Part shown: positions 48,709-57,422 of the stretch, one piece after another | Numbering within the stretch: position 1 is the first letter of the stretch | Layout of the letters: every line of letters begins with the position of its first letter | Source: Clostridiales bacterium | GTDB lineage: Bacteria; Bacillota; Clostridia; Lachnospirales; Lachnospiraceae | Length of the DNA: 64,000 nt | Reading direction: 5' to 3' | Assembly (NCBI GenBank): GCA_020859985.1 | Contig: JAJBVD010000006.1 | Coordinates: forward strand, 80,978-144,977 | Made by a program: the position numbers and the translations under genes | Notes under the pieces: generated by a model | The model's input: only the letters and a program-made list of their open reading frames with translations | Database searches by the model: none | Told to the model about the DNA's origin: nothing

Positions 48709-49344
48709 ATGACAGTTCGGATGGAAGATGAGAGAGTGACTGAGATCAGAAAGCTTGGGAAGGGCAGATATCTGCTGCTTTTGGAGAATGGTTTACAATT
48801 TCCTCTTTATCGGCAGGAGCTTTCCGAGTGCGGTATTTCGATTCCTTTATGTATGGATATGATCTCCGGTGAAAAGCTCACGTATATTTTTACAGAGATT
48901 CTTCCGAAACGTGCGCGGCTCCGTGCGATGCATCTTCTGGAAAAGATGGATCGTACGGAATTTCAACTCCGTGAGAAGCTTCGGCAGTCATATTATCCGG
49001 ATGACATTATTGATGATGCGATCAGCTATGTAAAGAATTATCATTATATAGATGATCTGCGCTATGCCAGAAGTTATCTGGAACTGCATTCCGCAGTGAA
49101 AAGCCGGCGGATGATGGAGCAGGAGCTCTACACAAAGGGCGTTGCCAAAGAGGTTGTTGCGCAGGCAGTTTCAGAGACGGAATTTCCGGATGAAGAGCAG
49201 CAGATTCGTGCAATACTGGAGAAAAAGCATTACGACTTTTCATGCGAGGAGAAAAAGGCGCAGCAGAGAGCCTGTTCTTTCTTGATGCGAAAGGGTTACA
49301 GTATGTCTGCAATCCTGCGTGTGCTGCATGCGGCAGAGGAGTAA
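48709..49344 (+). CDS. recX: Regulatory protein RecX
   Basis: A 211-residue helical protein that limits RecA filaments. The three-helix repeat pattern is visible: ALHLLEKMDRTEFQLREKL-like first repeat (here AMHLLEKMDRTEFQLREKL), DDAISYVKNYHYIDDLRYAR, and the C-terminal RACSFLMRKGYSMSAILRVL. Directly downstream of recA, its usual place. An in-frame start at 48721 is an alternative. Confidence 0.93.
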   Translation: MTVRMEDERVTEIRKLGKGRYLLLLENGLQFPLYRQELSECGISIPLCMDMISGEKLTYIFTEILPKRARLRAMHLLEKMDRTEFQLREKLRQSYYPDDIIDDAISYVKNYHYIDDLRYARSYLELHSAVKSRRMMEQELYTKGVAKEVVAQAVSETEFPDEEQQIRAILEKKHYDFSCEEKKAQQRACSFLMRKGYSMSAILRVLHAAEE

Positions 49345-49383
49345 GTTTATCCCTGTTTCTGCTGTTTCATATAGGATTTTCTC

Positions 49384-49412
49384 TTGACAGCTATTCTTCC
49401 AGGGCGTAAACT
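49384..49412 (+). promoter_or_regulatory. Predicted promoter of ilvE
   Basis: TTGACA (49384-49389), 17-base spacer, TAAACT (49407-49412), about 100 bases before the start. Confidence 0.65.
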
Positions 49413-49516
49413 AAAATACAAATCCGGATAGCGTTGATTTGGAACGGTTTCATTCGTGCTCAGTAGTTTCACACTTTTGCCGGGTTATCATTTTTCGCAA
49501 AGGAAGGATAAAAATC

Positions 49517-50542
49517 ATGGAGAAGAAAAATATCGATTGGGCAAATCTGGGATTTGGTTATATCCAGACGGATAAGCGGTTTGTCTCAAATTATAAAGAC
49601 GGCGCATGGGACGAAGGAGCACTGATTTCGGATGCGACCGTGGCTATCAGCGAGTGTGCCGGAGTGCTTCAGTATGCACAGACCTGTTTTGAAGGCCTGA
49701 AAGCGTATACAACAGAGGATGGCCACATTGTGATGTTCCGCCCGGATCTGAATGCTGCCCGTTTGAAGTCTTCCTGTGAGCGCCTCGAGATTCCGGTGTT
49801 TCCGGAAGAGCGTTTTATTCAGGCAGTTGCGGATACGGTGGCGGCAAATGAAGCTTATGTTCCGCCTTACGGATCTGGAGCGACCCTGTATATCCGTCCA
49901 TTTATTTTCGGCAGCAGTGCTGTGATTGGTGTAGCTCCTGCGGCAGAATACCAGTTCCGTGTGTTTACAACCCCGGTAGGACCATACTTTAAGGGCGGCG
50001 CTAAGCCACTGACTATCCGCGTTTCCGATTTTGACCGTGCGGCGCCTCATGGCACCGGACACATCAAGGCCGGTTTGAATTACGCGATGAGCCTCTATGC
50101 GATCGTGGATGCGCATCAGAAGGGGTTTGATGAGAATATGTATCTTGATCCCGCTACGCGGACAAAGGTAGAGGAGACTGGTGGAGCGAACTTCCTTTTT
50201 GTTACGAGGGACAACAAGGTCGTGACGCCGAAGTCTGACAGCATTCTGCCGTCCATTACCCGCCGCTTGCTGGTGACTGTTGCAAAGGATTATCTGGGAC
50301 TTGAAGTGGAAGAGCGGGAAGTGTTCTTTGATGAGGTGAAGGATTTTGCAGAGTGCGGTCTTTGCGGTACAGCGGCTGTTATTTCTCCTGTTGGTAAGAT
50401 TGTAGACCATGGTAAGGAAATCTGTCTTCCGAGCGGCATGACTGAGATGGGACCGGTTACGAAGAAGCTGTATGACACGCTGACGGGTATTCAGATGGGT
50501 CGCATTGAAGCACCGAAGGGCTGGATTCATGTAATTAAATAA
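49517..50542 (+). CDS. ilvE: Branched-chain amino acid aminotransferase
   Basis: A 341-residue fold-IV PLP enzyme interconverting Leu, Ile and Val with their keto acids. ATG 49517 follows AGGAAGGA. The PLP lysine is in GTGHIKAGLNYAMS, with VEETGGANFLFV and ECGLCGTAAVISPVG in the cofactor and substrate region. The length fits the type with QYAQTCFEGLKAY near the start (group 2 BCAT). It is monocistronic, with its own promoter and a strong terminator. Confidence 0.95.
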   Translation: MEKKNIDWANLGFGYIQTDKRFVSNYKDGAWDEGALISDATVAISECAGVLQYAQTCFEGLKAYTTEDGHIVMFRPDLNAARLKSSCERLEIPVFPEERFIQAVADTVAANEAYVPPYGSGATLYIRPFIFGSSAVIGVAPAAEYQFRVFTTPVGPYFKGGAKPLTIRVSDFDRAAPHGTGHIKAGLNYAMSLYAIVDAHQKGFDENMYLDPATRTKVEETGGANFLFVTRDNKVVTPKSDSILPSITRRLLVTVAKDYLGLEVEEREVFFDEVKDFAECGLCGTAAVISPVGKIVDHGKEICLPSGMTEMGPVTKKLYDTLTGIQMGRIEAPKGWIHVIK

Positions 50543-50592
50543 GAATGCTGAACGAAAGAATATAAAATAAATATAAAAACACAAGCTTTAAT

Positions 50593-50640
50593 AAGCCCTC
50601 TGTTATCCTGCTCCTCTGATACAGGATAATGAGAGGGCTT
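50593..50640. terminator. Terminator after ilvE
   Basis: AAGCCCTC (from 50593) pairs with GAGGGCTT (to 50640), extended inside by TTATCCTG / CAGGATAA. It lies between convergent genes and could work on both strands. Confidence 0.85.
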
Positions 50641-50691
50641 TATGCTGTAATTAAGAAAATATCTGAAATTTTTGAGTTTTTTGAAATCCAT

Positions 50692-50740
50692 GATATCTCG
50701 TAAATGTTCAGTACCTTCACAGTTACGAGATATCTTTTTT
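50692..50740 (+). terminator. Second hairpin-plus-T-run built around a 27-bp repeat copy
   Basis: The inverted 27-bp repeat copy (50700-50726, one mismatch in an arm) is extended on both sides by GATATCTC / GAGATATC, giving a long stem followed by TTTTTTT on the plus strand. It sits between ilvE and the minus-strand ATPase gene. Confidence 0.8.
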
Positions 50741-52317
50741 TATAAATTTAATTCATTGAGGCGGGCTTCGATCGAGCGGCTTCGTTCATCAAAAAGCAGC
50801 TCCTTATTGTATTGGTAATAGCGTTCACATTCATACTGCTGCAGGAAACGGACACAGTAGTAGTCTAAATTGAGGTTTGTAATGAAGATGACCATTTCCT
50901 GACCGCTGCCGAATGCTGCCTCGACAAAGTCGAATGCGTACTCCAGTCGTGCGGCGGCAGAATTAAAGCTTTCTTCCAGTGTATCTTGCCTGCGGCTGAA
51001 TTGTTCTTTTATCTGAGGCCAGGTTTTTTTGGAATATGCTGATTCTGAAAATGATGAATCGGAGTGTGCCGATTCGGAAAAATCAGAAGTATAAATCTGC
51101 TTTTTATAGGATTCCAGGATTTGTAATACTTCCCGGTACATACGGTCGTCCTCACGGGAGAGTAGTCCGGTTGTTTTTTTCTGCTCATATTCCTGTTCAA
51201 ATGCGGCAATGCGTTTAGCAAAGCACGATTGTGCAGAATTCTGCACAGAGTTACTTCCGGATGACTGCGGCAAATTGTGCAGATCGTTTTTAAATAAGTT
51301 TAATTGTTCATAGAGAAGCTGGTTTGCCGCTTCGCTGCGAATCTGTGCGGCAAAGCTCTCTCGCAGGCTTGCAAGCAGCAGGCTGACAACACTTAGCCGT
51401 TCATCAAAGGCGGCGTGGGACGCTTTCTTAAGGAGAATCTCGTCTATATGACCGGAGAGTACTGCTTCCAACTGATAATCCAGCTGATATTTGTGATACA
51501 GTTCCAGATAATTCGCAAAGTCCTTTGCCACCGTATCATGCTGAATGTACTGGATAACAACCTCGCGATCCATCTCTTTTCCCAGCACTTCATAGACTTG
51601 CAGTATAGTGGAAAGATCTTCCCAACTGCGAGGAGTAGCAAATTTGCGTCCGTCTACAGTCGTTTCCATTTTGTAAAAGCTGGCTGGATGTGTATCCAGA
51701 TAGGAGAGAATGGCTGGATGAATCTGCTCTTTTTGCGCATACTCTTTCCAAACTGTGTAATCAGGCTCCACCTCGATTTTTTTTACACGGTCCATAGTTA
51801 CTACGTCAAATTCACGGACAGACTTGTTATATTCCGGCGGATTCCCGGCCGCAACGATGATCCATCCCTGCGGGACTTCATGGTTGCCAAATGTCTTGCA
51901 CTGTAAAAACTGCAGCATGGCGGGGGCTAGCGTCTCTGAGACACAATTAATCTCATCGATAAAAAGAATACCTTCCCGCAGACCGGTTGTTTCTATTTTG
52001 CGGTAGACAGCGGCGACAATCTCACTCATTGTATATTCTGTGACGGCGTACTCCTTTTCGTCAAATGTCTGCTTCGCAATGGAGGGCAGACCAATAGCGC
52101 TTTGACGCGTATGATGCGTGATCGTGTAGGCAACCAGACCGATTTCGCATTCACGGGCGACCTGCTCCATGATCTGTGTCTTGCCGATGCCGGGTGCGCC
52201 AAGCAGCAGAACCGGACGCTGACGGATCTGTGGAATGACATATTCCCCGTATTCGTCTTTAAGAAGATAGGCTTCGATCGTATCTTTTATTTCGTTTTTT
52301 GCTCGTTTAATATTCAT
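50740..52317 (-). CDS. MoxR-type AAA ATPase
   Basis: A 525-residue AAA+ protein. Walker A is GAPGIGKT (40-47), Walker B is ILFIDEIN (117-124), and the sensor-1 region is IVAAGNPPEYN. The C-terminal half is helical and acidic with Ser-rich spacers and no known domain. ATG at 52317 (minus strand) has GGAG at proper distance; the frame stays open for 36 more codons to 52425, but no ribosome site supports that. MoxR-type ATPases normally act with a von Willebrand A-domain protein; no such gene is adjacent here. The target is unknown. Confidence 0.85.
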   Translation of the reverse strand: MNIKRAKNEIKDTIEAYLLKDEYGEYVIPQIRQRPVLLLGAPGIGKTQIMEQVARECEIGLVAYTITHHTRQSAIGLPSIAKQTFDEKEYAVTEYTMSEIVAAVYRKIETTGLREGILFIDEINCVSETLAPAMLQFLQCKTFGNHEVPQGWIIVAAGNPPEYNKSVREFDVVTMDRVKKIEVEPDYTVWKEYAQKEQIHPAILSYLDTHPASFYKMETTVDGRKFATPRSWEDLSTILQVYEVLGKEMDREVVIQYIQHDTVAKDFANYLELYHKYQLDYQLEAVLSGHIDEILLKKASHAAFDERLSVVSLLLASLRESFAAQIRSEAANQLLYEQLNLFKNDLHNLPQSSGSNSVQNSAQSCFAKRIAAFEQEYEQKKTTGLLSREDDRMYREVLQILESYKKQIYTSDFSESAHSDSSFSESAYSKKTWPQIKEQFSRRQDTLEESFNSAAARLEYAFDFVEAAFGSGQEMVIFITNLNLDYYCVRFLQQYECERYYQYNKELLFDERSRSIEARLNELNL

Positions 52318-52824
52318 GAGATCATCTCCGGACTCTCTGTATAATATAGTTTGATGGTAACCATTGTACTTTGCAGCAAGCGCGAAGTACTGCCCTGAAT
52401 CAGTTAGAGTGTACTCTCCATTCATTGTGATGCGAATGAAAACAGAGTTCAGATTATCGCCCGGAACAGTATAGCATAAAAACGAATATTCTACATCTGA
52501 AATCTTTACGCAGAGAAAAAATCAGTTGATTTTTTCAAAAAGAATCACTATAGTAGTAGCATCGTAATTATTCAGGACAGGTCTTCGCACTTGCTGCGAA
52601 GACCGTATGAAAACATATGGTATGTGGGGAAAAGCCCCATCGCGCAGCGATTTTAAATGGGCTTTTCCTTAGTAACTGTGAAGGTACTGAACAGTTACTG
52701 GCAATCGCAGTCAGTTAGGAAGGTACCTTTCATTCACTGCGAAGTATGTATGAAAGCGTGTGTTTTACAGGGAAAAGCTCTATCGCATAGCGATCATGAT
52801 AGCAGAAAGAAGGAATTGACAGAT
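52318..52824. other. Repeat-rich interval between ATPase and MATE genes
   Basis: No gene is supported. Two 58-bp direct repeats, clearly related but diverged, lie at 52594-52651 and 52737-52794. Both begin CTGCGAAG, contain TATGAAA and GGAAAAGC, and end in CGC-NNN-GCGAT-type hairpins. Between them is a consensus 27-bp repeat. GTCTTCGCA/TGCGAAGAC (52581-52603) and GGAAAAGCCC/GGGCTTTTCC (52628-52667) form strong stems. The second could act as a terminator upstream of the MATE gene. Confidence 0.75.
52672..52698 (+). repeat. 27-bp inverted-repeat family, consensus copy
   Basis: Perfect 8-bp arms and loop GAAGGTACTGA, identical to the copy at 45024-45050. It is flanked by the two 58-bp direct repeats. 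Confidence 0.92.
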
Positions 52825-54222
52825 ATGGGATTACAGCAAAGAAGAGTTGTCCAAAAGAGAAAGGGTCCGGACAATGACTTTGCGCAGGGCAGTGTGGAAC
52901 ATCATATTCTGGAACAATCGATTCCGCTGATGGCTGCGCAAATCCTGCAGCTGTTGTACAACGTCGTCGATCGGATTTATATTGGCCACATTCCGAATTC
53001 AGATGGTCTGGCTCTGACCGGTATCGGCCTGGTATTTCCGATCATTTCCCTTATTTCTGCATTTACAAACCTGTATGGGATGGGAGGCGCGCCGCTCTGC
53101 TCAATTGCCAGAGGCGCGGGGAAGAAGGATGAGGCGGAACGATTGCTTGGAAACAGTGCGGTGCTGCTGTTTTTCACCTCAATCGTCCTCATGGCTGTAT
53201 GTTATCTGATCAAACGCCCCATGCTGTATCTGTTCGGTGCAAGCGATGAGACGTATCCATATGCCAATCAGTATCTGCGGATTTATCTGCTGGGAACCGT
53301 TTTCGTCATGTTGGGGAACGGGCTGAACAATTTTATCACTTCGCAGGGATTTCCAAGGACGGCGATGCTGACGACGTTCTTTGGCGCCGCGCTAAACCTG
53401 ATCCTTGACCCTATCCTGATTTTCGGACTAGATATGGGAATCCAGGGCGCTGCAATCGCGACCGTGTTTTCCCAGATTGCATCTGCCGTCTGGGTACTGC
53501 GCTTTCTGACTAGAAAAAAGCTGGAACTCCGCTTGAAAAAGAACTGCTTCCGGCTCGATGTCCGTCTGGTGAAAAAGATTACCACGCTTGGCCTGTCCGG
53601 CTTTATCATGTCGGCGACCAACAGTGTGGCGCAGATCGCGTGCAACGCGATGCTCGGCATTTATGGCGGCGATCTTTATATCGGGATCATGACTGTGCTC
53701 AATTCCATCCGTGAGATATTTACATTGCCGGTATCCGGCATTACGAGCGGTGCACAGCCGGTGATCGGGTTTAACTATGGGGCGGCGAAGCCGGAACGGG
53801 TAAAGCAGGGGATACGTTTCATGACACTGGCAGGCGGCGCATATACGATAGCGGCGTGGCTGCTGCTGGTGATCTTTCCCAGACCGCTTCTTTCTCTGTT
53901 TACGAATAATCAGCAGATGCTTGATGAGGGTGTCCGCTGTGTCCATCTGTACTTTGCCGGATTTGTCTTTATGCTGTTCCAGTTTTGCGGTCAGTCCGTG
54001 TATGTAGCCCTTGGGAAATCCGGCCGTGCGGTGTTTTTCTCAATCTTCCGAAAGGTTGTGATCGTGCTGCCTCTGACCATTTTGCTGCCGCGAGTCTTTT
54101 CTGACGGTGTGGCAGGCGTACTTTTGGCAGAGCCAATCTCCAACGTGATCGGAGGACTGGCCTGCTTTATAACGATGTATGTGACTGTGTACAGGAAGCT
54201 GGGAAATGTGCTGGCTGATTAA
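52825..54222 (+). CDS. MATE family multidrug/cation efflux protein
   Basis: A 465-residue membrane transporter with 12 helices. ATG 52825 was chosen because AAGGAA lies upstream and the protein then starts with a normal short polar head (MGLQQRRVV); longer frames run into the repeat interval. Family features include the first-helix region LMAAQILQLLYNVVDRIYIG and the repeat FGLDMGIQGAAIATVFSQ. PVSGITSGAQPVIGFNYGA is typical of the DinF/NorM branch in Firmicutes. It is expected to export drugs or metabolites in exchange for Na+ or H+; substrate unknown. No regulator is adjacent. Confidence 0.93.
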   Translation: MGLQQRRVVQKRKGPDNDFAQGSVEHHILEQSIPLMAAQILQLLYNVVDRIYIGHIPNSDGLALTGIGLVFPIISLISAFTNLYGMGGAPLCSIARGAGKKDEAERLLGNSAVLLFFTSIVLMAVCYLIKRPMLYLFGASDETYPYANQYLRIYLLGTVFVMLGNGLNNFITSQGFPRTAMLTTFFGAALNLILDPILIFGLDMGIQGAAIATVFSQIASAVWVLRFLTRKKLELRLKKNCFRLDVRLVKKITTLGLSGFIMSATNSVAQIACNAMLGIYGGDLYIGIMTVLNSIREIFTLPVSGITSGAQPVIGFNYGAAKPERVKQGIRFMTLAGGAYTIAAWLLLVIFPRPLLSLFTNNQQMLDEGVRCVHLYFAGFVFMLFQFCGQSVYVALGKSGRAVFFSIFRKVVIVLPLTILLPRVFSDGVAGVLLAEPISNVIGGLACFITMYVTVYRKLGNVLAD

Positions 54223-54372
54223 ATGAAAAAATATTGCTTATGAAATCAGTGCTCCATACAGGTGCTGCCTGAATATGGGGCACATTTGGCCGACGTATGA
54301 TGTTGGTTAGAACGTATAATAACAGGTAACTGAGAGGTTACAGGGTGCCTTACAGTAAGAATGGGTAATAAT

Positions 54373-54921
54373 TTATATAGACGTACGGATGTTCTCTACG
54401 GCTTCTGCGACACTTCGTCCTGTAATATCCACCGTAATATCCGCATATTTCTCATAGAGCGGCACACGCTCCTGATAGAGATCTTCGAGCGTCTGGCCGG
54501 GCTTCATTGTGACTCCGCGCCGGGTCAGATCACCGAGTCTGTTGGAGAGCTCATCACAGCTGACTTTCAGGTAAACAATCTTTCCGATGGAGCACAGATG
54601 CTCCATCGCGCGTTTTCCATAGACAGCGCTGCCTCCCGTAGCAATGACGTTTCGGGAGACAGAAATGCCGGCATTGATTTCTTCCTCAATTCTGTGAAAT
54701 CCGTCAATACCCTGCGTCTCAATGATCTGCCAGAGCAGCATTCCTTCTGATTTCTGAATCAAAAGGTCCGAGTCAAGGAAATCGAAACCGAGAACCTTTG
54801 CAAGGACGATGCCGACCGTGCTCTTTCCTGCACCCGGCATGCCGATCAGGGTGATATTGCCGTATGCGGGGGTATTTGCGGCGTCGGGCATGTTGATAAA
54901 GGGAATCGCTTCATTTGCCAT
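54373..54921 (-). CDS. aroK: Shikimate kinase
   Basis: A 182-residue kinase of aromatic amino acid synthesis. The ATP loop GMPGAGKST is at 27-35 after a 20-residue N-terminal extension, and FLDSDLLI holds the shikimate-binding Asp. The arginine region is GFHRIEEE, and ATGGSAV replaces the commoner GGG motif. A GGAG site lies before the ATG. It is 89 bases downstream of the COG2426 gene on the same strand, so they may share a transcript. Other aro genes are not in the window. Confidence 0.9.
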   Translation of the reverse strand: MANEAIPFINMPDAANTPAYGNITLIGMPGAGKSTVGIVLAKVLGFDFLDSDLLIQKSEGMLLWQIIETQGIDGFHRIEEEINAGISVSRNVIATGGSAVYGKRAMEHLCSIGKIVYLKVSCDELSNRLGDLTRRGVTMKPGQTLEDLYQERVPLYEKYADITVDITGRSVAEAVENIRTSI

Positions 54922-55010
54922 GCTTTTTCTCCATGTTGTATATGAGCCTGAAAAAACTGCCTGTTTTTATCTTGGCTACGGCGAATCTGCTTCGGATGAG
55001 CTTGAAAGCA

Positions 55011-55487
55011 TCAACCGAAAATTGCACCCAGTGCACCGAGCAGACCGTTGCTGGCAAGCCCCATGATGACGCCGGCGAGAAGAACGCCGAGCATGACAGC
55101 GGTAATCGTGGATTTAAAATCCATCTTCAGTATGCTGGCTGCAAGCGTGCCGGTCCATGCACCTGTGCCGGGAAGAGGAATTCCGACAAAAAGCAGGAGT
55201 GCAACAAACAGTCCTCTGCCCGCCTTTGCCTGCAGCTTCTGTCCGCCGCGTTCTCCTTTTTCCAGAAAGAATGTAAAGAACTTTCCAATCACGGGTTTAT
55301 CCTGTCCCCAGATAAGTACCCTGCGGGCAAACAGATAAATGATGGGAACCGGTATCATATTGCCGATGATCGCGACTATGTAAGTCGGGAGAGTCGGCAG
55401 TCCGAACAGAACACCATAAGGGATCGCGCCTCTCAGTTCGATGAGTGGGACCATGGAAATAAAAAATACGATCAGATAACTTTTCAT
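55011..55487 (-). CDS. COG2426-type small membrane protein (putative small multidrug export family)
   Basis: A 158-residue protein with four or five hydrophobic helices. The pattern SMVPLIELRGAIPYGVLFGL, MIPVPIIYLFAR and LLLFVGIPLPGTGAWTGTLA matches the family named small multidrug export protein (PF06695). The re-entrant GIPLPGTGAW motif recalls DedA-type proteins. The export name rests on weak evidence; the true role is not known. AAGGAG lies upstream at a rather long distance. A TATAAT-like -10 on the minus strand lies at 55586-55581. Confidence 0.85.
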   Translation of the reverse strand: MKSYLIVFFISMVPLIELRGAIPYGVLFGLPTLPTYIVAIIGNMIPVPIIYLFARRVLIWGQDKPVIGKFFTFFLEKGERGGQKLQAKAGRGLFVALLLFVGIPLPGTGAWTGTLAASILKMDFKSTITAVMLGVLLAGVIMGLASNGLLGALGAIFG

Positions 55488-55670
55488 AAATACATTCGTC
55501 TCCTTGAAAATAATATTTCTTAATGATATTTCTTAAATGTTATAAAAATGCTGCAAGCAGCGCAAATCTCTTCGGGTCACATTATACAGGAAAGTATGGA
55601 ATTCGAACACCCCCTTTTTGATTTTTTTAAGTGAGATACATGACTTATTATGATTTTTGAAATTATGTAT

Positions 55671-55699
55671 TTGACTATTTTGTAAATCTGTACTAAACT
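55671..55699 (+). promoter_or_regulatory. Predicted promoter of the panE-like gene
   Basis: TTGACT (55671-55676), 17-base spacer, TAAACT (55694-55699). It is followed by a leader of about 180 bases. Confidence 0.65.
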
Positions 55700-55712
55700 T
55701 TCCAATAACAAA

Positions 55713-55822
55713 GACGTCGCAGATACCGCAGGGTATTTTACGGCGCCTTTTTGCTTATATGCGCAGGTGAGCAGGAGCCGTCAAGCCGCTTCCTGCTCGA
55801 TTGATGGGTGTATTTTCCATCA
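55713..55822 (+). promoter_or_regulatory. Structured leader with terminator-like hairpin before panE
   Basis: GACGTCGC (55713-55720) and CGGCGCC (55741-55747) enclose ATACC-gcag-GGTAT and run into TTTTT (55748-55752), a terminator-like fold. Next come a perfect GAGCAGGA (55769-55776) / TCCTGCTC (55791-55798) stem and a small GATGG/CCATC stem. The rest of 55488-55886 holds two divergent promoters and nothing else recognised. An attenuator or riboswitch is possible; no known class was recognised. Confidence 0.5.
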
Positions 55823-55886
55823 TGGAGGATCAGAGTGTATATGTATACGGATCAGCTGATGTTTGTCAGTCAGAAAGGAGTTCAAA

Positions 55887-56821
55887 ATGAAGATTGTAGT
55901 AATTGGCGCGGGCGCAATGGGCTGTCTTTATGGGGCCTTCTTAAGCGAAAAGAATGAGGTTGTCATGCTGGATTCCTGGCAGCCCCAGGTGGACGTGATC
56001 AGCAAAAACGGGATAACGATTGAGGAGAAAGGACAGGATAAACAGTATCCGAACGCGAAGGCATGTCTTTCCGGGGAATACTCGGCAGCCGCGGACCTTG
56101 TCATCCTTTTTGTCAAATCCATTTATACAGAAGATGCCCTCGCGCTGAACAGCAGCTTGTTTGGAGAAAATACGCTGGTGATGACGCTCCAGAATGGAGC
56201 CGGGAATGACCGGAAGATTGCAAAATATGTCCGGCCGGAAAACATCATCATTGGAACGACGAAGCACAATTGTGTAAATCTGGGTTCAGGAAAAAGCCGC
56301 CATACGGCGGCCGGTGTAACTACGATTGGAAGCAATCACGAAGCGGTTGAAAATCTGAATCTGGTTGCGGAGACGCTTCGCGGAGCCGGGTTTGAGGTAG
56401 AGGTTTCAGACGATATCCAGCGTATTTTATGGAGCAAGCTGTTCGTAAATCTGTCCATCAATACATTCACCGCGATTACGCGGACAAAGATCGGATTTAT
56501 GGTGGAAGATAAGTATGCCTGGGATTTTGCAAAGCGGCTGGTCTACGAGGCAGTGGAAGTAGCGGAGGCTGACGGCACCTATTTTGACAGGCGGGAAGCG
56601 TTGGAGAGTGTTAGGAAAGTCTGCATTGACGCTGCGGACGGCTATTCTTCCATGTATCAGGACGTTATGCGTGGGAACAAGACGGAGATCGACGCAATCA
56701 ATGGGCAATCGTGGAACAGGCGAAGCTTTATGGTGTGGCTGTACCATACAATTCCCTGATCGTGGATCTTATGCATGCCATTGAGAGCGCGTACAAATAC
56801 AACCAGCAGGAGAGAACGTGA
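55887..56821 (+). pseudogene. panE: 2-dehydropantoate 2-reductase, broken by a single-base frameshift
   Basis: A ketopantoate reductase-like gene starting at ATG 55887 after AAAGGAG. The NADP site VVIGAGAMGCLYGAFLSEK is intact, as are KSIYTEDALALNSSLFG, TLQNGAGNDRKI, the lysine region LWSKLFVNLSIN and YSSMYQDVMRGNKTEIDAIN. The frame then ends early at 56759 with unrelated residues. Restoring one G to the GGG tract at 56703-56705 continues as INGAIVEQAKLYGVAVPYNS and ends SAYKYNQQERT at 56821, the normal C-terminus. So about 40 C-terminal residues are lost unless this is a sequencing error in a G run. Family members act in pantothenate or related hydroxy-acid metabolism. Confidence 0.9.
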
Positions 56822-57422
56822 CTTCCTGACTGTTGGCGGCGCGGCGCCGTTGATGGAAGCGGAACGAGAATTATGGAAATTGTTTTACGAGTACTTTTAT
56901 GAGACAGCAAAATTGTTTGAGATTTTTACATGTTTAAAATTGGCATTCGGTTCATCGGAATCGGGTGCCTTTTTCTTATAACTCCAGAAGGCATTTTTTG
57001 ATTTTCGCCACAGAGTGATTTTTTAAAATCTGTGGAAACCGCATGGAATGACTGAAAGCGTTTTTAACTTTCTGCATAATTCCATCAGTACAAATGCGCC
57101 AGCATTTCCGGGAGATGAAATCTCTCGCTGCGACTGTTTTCAACAGGAGCCAAAACCGCACAAATTCAAAATGTGCGGAACGAAGCGGAGCGGAGACATG
57201 GGAAGCGGAATCCCCATCAAGTTCGCGCGCATCGAAATAATCCGAAATCGGGTTATTGACATGCAGTGCGTATCTTGTTTCCAAAAATTCATTTTTCGGA
57301 CTTTTCAGAAAATCGTTTTTTGGCTTGTTTGCTGTAGAGAGGATTGCTATAATGGCATCATTGGCGGAAATGTGAAAAAGCAAAAAAGTAAAAATACCAA
57401 AATTAGATGTGAGGCGAGGACG
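56822..57422. other. 600-base non-coding interval with several perfect hairpins
   Basis: No convincing gene on either strand. Hairpins include CCGCACA (57154-57160) / TGTGCGG (57170-57176), ATGGG (57196-57200) / CCCAT (57211-57215) and AATAATCCG (57234-57242) / CGGGTTATT (57247-57255). A promoter for the downstream gene is at 57325-57353. A long minus-strand open frame across 56976-57614 has no ribosome site or domain, and is judged spurious. This could be a structured RNA or an interspersed repeat. Confidence 0.55.
57325..57353 (+). promoter_or_regulatory. Predicted promoter of the tocopherol cyclase-like gene
   Basis: TTGTTT (57325-57330), 17-base spacer, TATAAT (57348-57353), 70 bases before the start codon. 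Confidence 0.6.
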
